Of a stretch of 7,942 bases of DNA, positions 1-5,389 are shown one piece after another. Position 1 is the stretch's first letter, and every line of letters begins with the position of its first letter. The position numbers and the translations under genes are program-made. Source of the stretch: an uncultured Arcobacter sp. (GTDB taxonomy: Bacteria; Campylobacterota; Campylobacteria; Campylobacterales; Arcobacteraceae); contig CAJXWI010000100.1 of assembly GCA_913062735.1 (NCBI GenBank), forward strand, positions 1 to 7,942. The letters run 5' to 3'. The notes under the pieces are model-generated. The model saw nothing but the letters and a program-made list of their open reading frames with translations. It was not told where the DNA came from and made no database searches.

Positions 1-1098
1 ATCCGCAATAAAACCAATATGCTTGTCATTTTTAATTGCACTGTAAGGCAAAGCATTTGGAACAACACATATCCTTAAATATTTTTTATTATTTATATAT
101 TCAAGCTCTTCTTGTGTGAATGAAATAGTATTCTTTATATTCAAAGGATTGTAGAAATCTTTTATATTAATCTTTTGTGGTATTAAACCCATAACATTAT
201 ACAAATCATAAATTCTTTGAATTTTGTCCATTTTAATTTCCCCTAAATCATGGGTATTAAAATAAGAACGTTTTTTTAACTCTTTGGCTTCATACACTAA
301 AGCTTCTTTAGAAATATCTTGGGAATTGTAATTATTTTTAATAATATCAACACTCTCTTCAATATTAGAATAGGCATAGTCCCAGCCTTTTAAAGAAGCT
401 TTCTTAAAGTGTTTTATTGTTTCTCTGTCTTTTTTAATCAAGGCTTCACTAGTAAAGAGAAAATCACTGTACATATCAAAACCAAAATCTTTAGGATCAA
501 AAATATTATATTCAATATTCTTTTTCTGTAATTCAAAAGGAGACTTTGAAATATATGCAGAAATTACATCCGTTTTTTTATCTATTAAATCTTGAATATT
601 ATGGCTGTGTTTCTGAAAATTAATATCGTCTAACTTTACTTTATGTGAACGAATCATTGCTTTTAAAGACACTTCGCTTGCATCGTTTACTGTTGTCATA
701 ATATTTTTATTAGAAAAATCATTTATACTGTTTATATTAGATGCTTTTGTACTTAATAGTACTAAAGGCGTAGACTGAAATAAAGCGTATAAAGCAACAA
801 TTTTTCTATTTTTTGCTCGCTCTAAAAGTAATGTTTCACGTCCAATAGCAAAATCAATACTTCCATTACTAACTTCTAAAGGAATGTCAATTCCAAACTC
901 AAAAGGTAATATTGTTACATCAAGACCAAGTTCTTTATAAAATCCTTTTTCTTTTGCAAGATAATAACCAGCAAACTGAAATTGATCAAACCATGATAGT
1001 TGAAGCGTTACTTTTTTTAATTCTTTTGAATAAGCAGATATATGTGTTAAAAATAGTGTCAATAATATTACAGTAGTTTTCTTAAATAAAATATTCAA
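1..1098 (-). CDS. Periplasmic sensor protein, N-terminal part: NMT1/THI5-like domain then SBP_bac_3-like domain (cut by window edge)
   Basis: The frame is open for 366 codons and runs off the left edge, so the C-terminal output domain is not visible. I chose a TTG start at 1098: AAGGA lies 6 nt upstream, and the N-terminus it gives is a good signal peptide (residues 1-25, two lysines then a hydrophobic stretch ending SAYS). The first ATG is far downstream and would remove that peptide. Residues ~29-240 have the NMT1/THI5 signature, with LQLSWFDQFQFAGYYLAKEK, then GFYKELGLDV and NGSIDFAIG. From residue ~327, FTQEELEYINNKKYLRICVV followed by PNALPYSAI and GFIAD is the usual opening of an SBP_bac_3 domain. 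In Campylobacterota this tandem order usually belongs to membrane sensors ending in a histidine kinase or GGDEF domain, not to free transport proteins. The ligand is unknown. It sits 141 nt after the small anchored protein gene and seems to have its own promoter. Confidence 0.8.
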   Translation of the reverse strand, partial: MNILFKKTTVILLTLFLTHISAYSKELKKVTLQLSWFDQFQFAGYYLAKEKGFYKELGLDVTILPFEFGIDIPLEVSNGSIDFAIGRETLLLERAKNRKIVALYALFQSTPLVLLSTKASNINSINDFSNKNIMTTVNDASEVSLKAMIRSHKVKLDDINFQKHSHNIQDLIDKKTDVISAYISKSPFELQKKNIEYNIFDPKDFGFDMYSDFLFTSEALIKKDRETIKHFKKASLKGWDYAYSNIEESVDIIKNNYNSQDISKEALVYEAKELKKRSYFNTHDLGEIKMDKIQRIYDLYNVMGLIPQKINIKDFYNPLNIKNTISFTQEELEYINNKKYLRICVVPNALPYSAIKNDKHIGFIAD

Positions 1099-1122
1099 TT
1101 AATATCCTTTAGGATTTTAAAA

Positions 1123-1128
1123 ATTATA
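1123..1128 (-). promoter_or_regulatory. Putative -10 element for the sensor gene
   Basis: A perfect TATAAT on the minus strand lies 24 nt upstream of the TTG start at 1098, which would give a short leader of roughly 18 nt. No good -35 hexamer is seen at the usual distance. A run of nine A residues (minus strand, 1178-1170) lies upstream, where an AT-rich activating element would be. The rest of the 1099-1239 gap is very AT-rich, and I found no convincing terminator hairpin in it. Confidence 0.4.
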
Positions 1129-1239
1129 TCTCATTAAAATTGAAAAACAGTTACATTTTTAAAATATAGTTTTTTTTTAAGAAAATAAGTATTTTATACT
1201 CAAAAAAACACCCTAAGTACAGTCTTATTTCATTTTAAA

Positions 1240-1710
1240 CTAGGTTCTATTTTTTAACATAGACATTAATTTGCGGCTGTTCCAAATCCAAAAAAATAGA
1301 ATTAATAATAAAATAATACAAGCACTACTCCAAAGTATAGGAAGAGTATTACTGTTTCTAAAAGCTTTTTTTTGTTTTGTCATACTCATTTTTACTTCTT
1401 TTTTAAAACCCCCAAGAGGAGCTGGACCCTTTTTAACTATTCTATGTCCTCTTCCACCATCTAGAATTACAGAATATGGCTCAAATGGAATTTCAAATTT
1501 TACTGCACTTTCATCTGGTAAACGTTGTTCTAAAAGTATCTTACCTGAATACAGGGATTGGATTTTCACTAAAGCACCTGCTGCCGTTTGTCCTGTATTA
1601 AAAGCCGCTTCTATTTGAATGGAGCCATCTTTATTATCTACTAAATTCAAAAGCAGCGTGTGCGAGAAAAGACTGCTCGTACATAATATAATCATCAATA
1701 TAAATTTCAT
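1240..1710 (-). CDS. Small exported protein with C-terminal membrane anchor, DUF4198/NikL-like
   Basis: The product has 156 residues. It has a short signal peptide (about residues 1-16, ending SLFS before HTLLLNLV), a predicted beta-rich periplasmic part (~17-110), one transmembrane helix (~123-144, ILWSSACIILLLILFFWIW) and a short basic cytoplasmic tail. The pattern of a starting His, NTGQTAAGALVKIQ, a polar DES turn, and then VILDGGRGHR (81-90) is like the beta-sandwich proteins annotated DUF4198 or NikL/NikM-like in metal uptake loci. This is recalled pattern similarity only. AAGGA lies 5 nt before the ATG, and the upstream gene ends 9 nt before this start with its TAA next to that site, so it is the last gene of the PepSY operon. 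A role as periplasmic accessory or metal-binding partner of the reductase is inference from position. Confidence 0.6.
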   Translation of the reverse strand: MKFILMIILCTSSLFSHTLLLNLVDNKDGSIQIEAAFNTGQTAAGALVKIQSLYSGKILLEQRLPDESAVKFEIPFEPYSVILDGGRGHRIVKKGPAPLGGFKKEVKMSMTKQKKAFRNSNTLPILWSSACIILLLILFFWIWNSRKLMSMLKNRT

Positions 1711-1719
1711 TGTTATCCT

Positions 1720-2034
1720 TTAACCTATTATAAAAATCAACACCATTCCAATAAAAATAGAAGGTATAAATGTTCTTAAAAACACAACTTTAGAACTTCT
1801 GCTTAAAAATATCCAAATAGTAACACATGGCCACGTAAACGAATTGAATAATAAAGGAATTATAAGTGCATCTTTTGATGCATCAAATATTACTTTTAAA
1901 ATAATAATTAACCCAAAATAAGAGATAAATAAACCTCCTAAAATGGCACATATACTTCTTACCCATCCAATTTTATTGGCATTCTTATGCGTACAATTAA
2001 ACTCTTTCAAATATTTCTTAATAGCAAAAATCAT
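1720..2034 (-). CDS. Small three-helix inner-membrane protein, DUF3649-like (iron uptake associated)
   Basis: The product has 104 residues when started at the ATG at 2034. That ATG shares its A with the TAA stop of the PepSY gene (TAATG) and has GGAAGAG a suitable distance upstream. A start five codons earlier (2049) is open but has no ribosome binding site. After a basic N-terminus, three hydrophobic helices are predicted at about 27-49, 56-77 and 84-103. The pattern AILGG...PLLFNSF...IWIFLSRSSK...PSIFIG resembles DUF3649, small membrane proteins found with TonB receptors and PepSY reductases in siderophore operons of Pseudomonas and relatives. Their biochemical role is not established. The coupled start suggests production in step with the PepSY protein, and possibly a complex with it. 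Confidence 0.68.
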   Translation of the reverse strand: MIFAIKKYLKEFNCTHKNANKIGWVRSICAILGGLFISYFGLIIILKVIFDASKDALIIPLLFNSFTWPCVTIWIFLSRSSKVVFLRTFIPSIFIGMVLIFIIG

Positions 2035-3596
2035 TATATACTCTTCCATATTTTTTTGTTTTCTGTTCTACTTTTTGGTAAAATAAAAGCACCTACAAAA
2101 CACAATACAGCAAGAAAAAGCAGCCCAATATCTACTCCTAAAATAGGATACATATTCAAACTTGCTAATTTAATGGGTCCATATCCACTATTAAGCCAAT
2201 GAATAATAGGAGCTAGTAAAAATAAAACACTTCCTATATACAAAATATTTTTTGCTGCTTTATTAGAATCAAATCTAGCAAAAGCGATTAGCCCCATACT
2301 AAGCCATGTAAGGAAAAATATTCCTTTTTGAAATAGAATTCTTTCTTCCATATCAAAAGGAAATAACCATTGCAGGCAAAAAGCAATAGCAGTTGCAGGT
2401 AAAGCACCAAGCATAATAGTCATGCTAAGCCTACTAAACCAGTGATAAAAAGGAATTTTATTATCATATTTTTTTACACATTTTTCCAAATAAAGCCATA
2501 TTCCAAAAGCAGTACCTATTGTAAAACCAGCAACAACTAATGTAAGTAAAAATTTAACTACAAAACTCATAAAAGGTACAAAATGTAAAAAATGCACAAA
2601 TTCATAAAAAATTCTCATCCAATGTGAATCAAAAACTCTTTTTATTTTTACAACAGAACCATCTATTCCTTTTAACGTAACACTAGGAAGATTGATAAAT
2701 CCATTAAAAAAAGGATAAGAAGGATTGTAACCACGTAACTCAATTTCTGCGCTAGAATCATTCCATCTGTAAAGTCGCATATCAATATAATCTAAGTTTG
2801 GATTGATTTGTCGTGCTTTTTCGTACAATTCTTCAAGAGCTAGCATTCTTGCAAAAGTTCCATCTTTCTTTTTAACTTCTGGACTTGGGAATAAAGTACT
2901 ACCTATTGCTTCTGGCCATTTACTTGCTTCATTATCAGAAAGTATTTGAGTTATAGCTTGCGAAAATTTTTTGTTTGCTTTTATTTGAAGATTAAGTGCA
3001 GCGCCTGAAATAAAGATTATTAAAATAGGAAGGAAAAACCAAACTGATAGTTTTCTGTGCCATTTAGAGCTTTTTTTAAGTGCAGATTCTCCTTTGTTTG
3101 AGTACTTTATGGTGATTACTTGAATTAATCCCGTTAACATTAAAAAGATGGAAGCCACTGCTACAATACCAAAAATAGTAAAACCAACATTCCTATAAAA
3201 AGGCCGTCCTGTATGTAGATTATGTAAAAAAAAGCCTAAGCCAATTCGTCTTCCTTCATCTTGAAGTTTTTCGCCATTATTTGGATTTATTGCAATCTTT
3301 TTTATAAACATTTGAGATAAAACTAAAGCGTTATCGTTTTTTGAATCAGGTAAGATGATTTTTAGATTATTTTTTGGAATATTAGGATCTAATAACATTT
3401 TATCCACATATTTACTTATTGGAATATCTTCTTTTTTGACTATACTTGCAAAATGTCTCGAGGGTTTTTCCCATACTTTAATGTAGTTTTGAAATATAGA
3501 AAATATACCAAAATACATTATTACATAAAATAAAAGCCCAAAAACAATGCCTGCAGTAGCATGAATTTTTATAAGCCTTTCTCCCAGTTGTTTCAT
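2034..3596 (-). CDS. PepSY-associated transmembrane protein, FoxB/PiuB-like ferric-siderophore reductase
   Basis: The product has 520 residues. Hydrophobic segments fall at about 13-37, 137-163, 184-204, 343-370, 385-411, 423-441, 450-468 and 482-505, with periplasmic loops at ~38-136 and ~205-342. The family pattern is clear: IKIHATAGIVFG at the first helix, FFLHNLHTGRPF (122-133), KWHRKLSVWF (179-187), and a His-rich segment HFLHF (335-339) before helix 4. Histidines 12, 125, 128, 180, 335 and 338 are the likely haem ligands. In the family, FoxB of Pseudomonas aeruginosa is a haem-containing inner-membrane protein that reduces ferric siderophores, so this product probably passes electrons to periplasmic ferric siderophore. 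The substrate is inferred from the receptor and esterase genes upstream. AAGGA lies 5 nt before the ATG. It is the first gene of the second transcription unit, behind a Fur-like box and promoter. Confidence 0.85.
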   Translation of the reverse strand: MKQLGERLIKIHATAGIVFGLLFYVIMYFGIFSIFQNYIKVWEKPSRHFASIVKKEDIPISKYVDKMLLDPNIPKNNLKIILPDSKNDNALVLSQMFIKKIAINPNNGEKLQDEGRRIGLGFFLHNLHTGRPFYRNVGFTIFGIVAVASIFLMLTGLIQVITIKYSNKGESALKKSSKWHRKLSVWFFLPILIIFISGAALNLQIKANKKFSQAITQILSDNEASKWPEAIGSTLFPSPEVKKKDGTFARMLALEELYEKARQINPNLDYIDMRLYRWNDSSAEIELRGYNPSYPFFNGFINLPSVTLKGIDGSVVKIKRVFDSHWMRIFYEFVHFLHFVPFMSFVVKFLLTLVVAGFTIGTAFGIWLYLEKCVKKYDNKIPFYHWFSRLSMTIMLGALPATAIAFCLQWLFPFDMEERILFQKGIFFLTWLSMGLIAFARFDSNKAAKNILYIGSVLFLLAPIIHWLNSGYGPIKLASLNMYPILGVDIGLLFLAVLCFVGAFILPKSRTENKKIWKSI

Positions 3597-3688
3597 CTTC
3601 TTCCTTCTTGTTTGTTCATATAAATTAGTATTACTTCTCTAAAAATAAGTATTTAGTTTTAGTAAGTCCTCATAAAATGAATATATTT

Positions 3689-3717
3689 ATTATATTAATA
3701 CTAAGTATCATAACCAA
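3689..3717 (-). promoter_or_regulatory. Putative sigma70 promoter of the PepSY operon
   Basis: On the minus strand, TTGGTT (3717-3712) and a perfect TATAAT (3694-3689) are separated by exactly 17 bp. Transcription would start near 3682, giving a leader of about 85 nt before the ATG at 3596. The whole spacer is filled by the repeated Fur-like box, a classic layout for repression. The esterase gene ends at 3794, with no clear terminator hairpin between, so readthrough from upstream is also possible. Confidence 0.6.
3694..3714 (-). promoter_or_regulatory. Fur-like operator, copy 2 (upstream of the PepSY operon)
   Basis: The 15-bp core at 3696-3710 reads TGATACTTAGTATTA on the minus strand. It is a 7-1-7 near-palindrome with six of seven bases matching between half-sites, and it resembles the TGATAATnATTATCA model of Fur sites. 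The surrounding 21 bp recur upstream of the receptor gene (7461-7481) with one difference, at the palindrome centre. It lies between the -35 and -10 hexamers. Fur as the binding protein is inference; another iron-linked or local regulator is possible. Confidence 0.6.
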
Positions 3718-3793
3718 TAGAAATAACACTCAAATCACAAAATACAAAAGACTGTTTTATTAAAAAATATAAAAATGTAATAAACGTATTGTT

Positions 3794-5389
3794 TTATTTA
3801 TTTAATAAATTAATTAGTCCGTCAGATAAGGATAATCTCCATGAAAAATAATCATGACTTCCTTGAACTTCTTTATAAATCACATCATAATCTTTCGCTT
3901 TAAGAAGTGTTCTTAAATGCCTATTACTTTCTAAAATATCAATTGAATAATGCCCAGTTTCATAGACTCCTGCATTTAAATAAAAAGTTATATTTTTTGT
4001 TATATTTTTAGAAATTTCTTTGCTTAACCATTCTGGTTCACCACTATTATTGTGCCACCAAAAAGAACCTGACAAGCTTAGAACCTTTCCAAAAACTTCT
4101 GGATATTGGAAAGCCACATAAGTAGAAGCCAGGCCTCCATAAGAAGAACCTACTAATACAGTGTTTTCTGCTTTATTTTTAATATTAAATCTTTTACTTA
4201 TATATGGCAATAATTCTTTTGCCATAAAATCTGCAAATTTAGGATTCGTTGGCAATTCCCAAGAGCGAATCTTGTAAGAAATATTATCAATAAATACAGC
4301 AAGTGTAGGCTTTATTTTTTTTGCATGAATTAAATTATCTAAGATTAGTGGAGTTTGTATTTTATGCTGATATTCAATACCATCAAAAACAAAAAGAAGC
4401 TTATAATCATTTATGTTTCTTGAATAATTATGCGGTTTATAAACCGTTATTTTTCTTTTGTTCTTTAATAGTTTACTTGTAAAATCAAAGCTCTCTAGGC
4501 TTCCAGAAGGAGAGTTCTTTTGTTCATACCACTTATTATCCTCTGTTTTTAACATAAAACTTGAATACTGAAAGTGTTTGTCTTTAATCTTTGCATTTGA
4601 AATAAGATAAGGAGTTTTATTAAAAGGATCAACTTGTGCGCTTGCTAATATTGCAATTCTATTTTCTCTTTTGCTTCCCTTTATACTTGGAACATCTGGT
4701 GCTACTTGGTAAGACAATGCTAGCCCATTTTTAACCTTAAAACTTTTATACCAGATATCACTGTTTTTTAGTTGTTTTAAATTGACATGTTCATGAGTTG
4801 GTGCACCTAAGAGACGTACATTATGCTTAGCACCTTTGTACAAAAAAGTAATCAAAGAGTAGTTTTCATCAATTGTCTCAACTAAAGGCGTTCCTACACT
4901 TTTTACTCTTTGCCAAAACTCTTTAGTAGATGATTTTTTTTGTAAGTCTTTTCTTGCTTCTTTTATAATTTTACTTAGTATTTTTTCTTCACTTTTCTTT
5001 TTATCATAAAAAACATCTGATATTTTATTAACACTCAAATCATATTTTATATCTTTGTCTAAAGTCTGTATTTTTATATAAAAATTTTGAGCTTTTTTAC
5101 TAATAAAAATAAATCTACCTTCAAGTTTTAAAGGAGTATCCAACCTTCGTACAAAATTTTTATCTTTGTCTAATAAATCCATTCTTTTGATTTTTGTACT
5201 TACTTTATAATTTCCTCTTACAAACTTTTGTTTATCTAACTTAAGTATTTTAAAAGAAGATGAATTTGCTTTTAAAGTCTCTTTTAAAGAAAAAGTCTTA
5301 TTAAGGTCCTGGGCAAAAGATGTTGAATAAAGAAAAATCAAAGAGATTAAAAATAATCTCTTTGTAATGTTTTTAGAATTTGTAAGCAA
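3794..5389 (-). CDS. Exported Fes/IroD-family ferric-siderophore esterase (alpha/beta hydrolase)
   Basis: The product has 531 residues from a TTG start at 5389. GGAG lies 6 nt before this TTG, and the N-terminus it gives is a clean signal peptide (residues 1-26, ITKRLFLISLIFLYSTSFA before QDLNK). An ATG at 5419 is open but lacks a ribosome binding site. The mature protein should be periplasmic. Residues ~30-125 form a beta-rich extra domain, perhaps like a PPC domain. Residues ~155-270 resemble the Fes N-terminal domain (EFWQRV...DIWYKSF...VDPFNKTPY). Residues ~295-531 are the hydrolase: LLFVFDG, SWELPTNPKFADFMAKELLP, the nucleophile motif GSSYGG (Ser 416), LSGSFWWHN, and GSHDYFSWR holding the likely catalytic His 512. 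Family members cut ester bonds of tri-catecholate siderophores such as enterobactin to release iron. At 531 residues it is longer than Fes (about 400) because of the N-terminal addition. It overlaps the receptor gene by 17 nt, implying coupling. Confidence 0.85.
   Translation of the reverse strand: MLTNSKNITKRLFLISLIFLYSTSFAQDLNKTFSLKETLKANSSSFKILKLDKQKFVRGNYKVSTKIKRMDLLDKDKNFVRRLDTPLKLEGRFIFISKKAQNFYIKIQTLDKDIKYDLSVNKISDVFYDKKKSEEKILSKIIKEARKDLQKKSSTKEFWQRVKSVGTPLVETIDENYSLITFLYKGAKHNVRLLGAPTHEHVNLKQLKNSDIWYKSFKVKNGLALSYQVAPDVPSIKGSKRENRIAILASAQVDPFNKTPYLISNAKIKDKHFQYSSFMLKTEDNKWYEQKNSPSGSLESFDFTSKLLKNKRKITVYKPHNYSRNINDYKLLFVFDGIEYQHKIQTPLILDNLIHAKKIKPTLAVFIDNISYKIRSWELPTNPKFADFMAKELLPYISKRFNIKNKAENTVLVGSSYGGLASTYVAFQYPEVFGKVLSLSGSFWWHNNSGEPEWLSKEISKNITKNITFYLNAGVYETGHYSIDILESNRHLRTLLKAKDYDVIYKEVQGSHDYFSWRLSLSDGLINLLNK

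Noticed and set aside
1366..1373. Eight-A run in the coding strand of the anchored protein gene as a frameshift or phase-variable site
   Set aside because: The frame is intact through it to the membrane helix and tail, and runs of this length are common in such AT-rich genes.
1271..1618. 115-codon plus-strand open frame
   Set aside because: It lies antisense within the small anchored protein gene, has no ribosome binding site or recognisable domain, and the minus-strand protein has a signal peptide, membrane anchor and operon context.
1987..2202. 71-codon plus-strand open frame
   Set aside because: It is antisense to the DUF3649-like and PepSY genes and shows no protein-like features.
3593..3619. 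Eight-codon minus-strand frame (MNKQEGRR) ending in an ATGA overlap with the PepSY start
   Set aside because: It has no ribosome binding site of its own and is made mostly of the A/G-rich ribosome binding region of the PepSY gene, so chance explains it.
3619..3633. Possible third Fur-like box (AGTATTA half-site at 3627-3633)
   Set aside because: Only one half-site matches; the other half matches poorly, and AT-rich sequence gives such half-sites often.
3720..3793. Terminator after the esterase gene
   Set aside because: Only 4-bp A/T stems with scattered T runs are visible, no stronger than background in this AT-rich gap.
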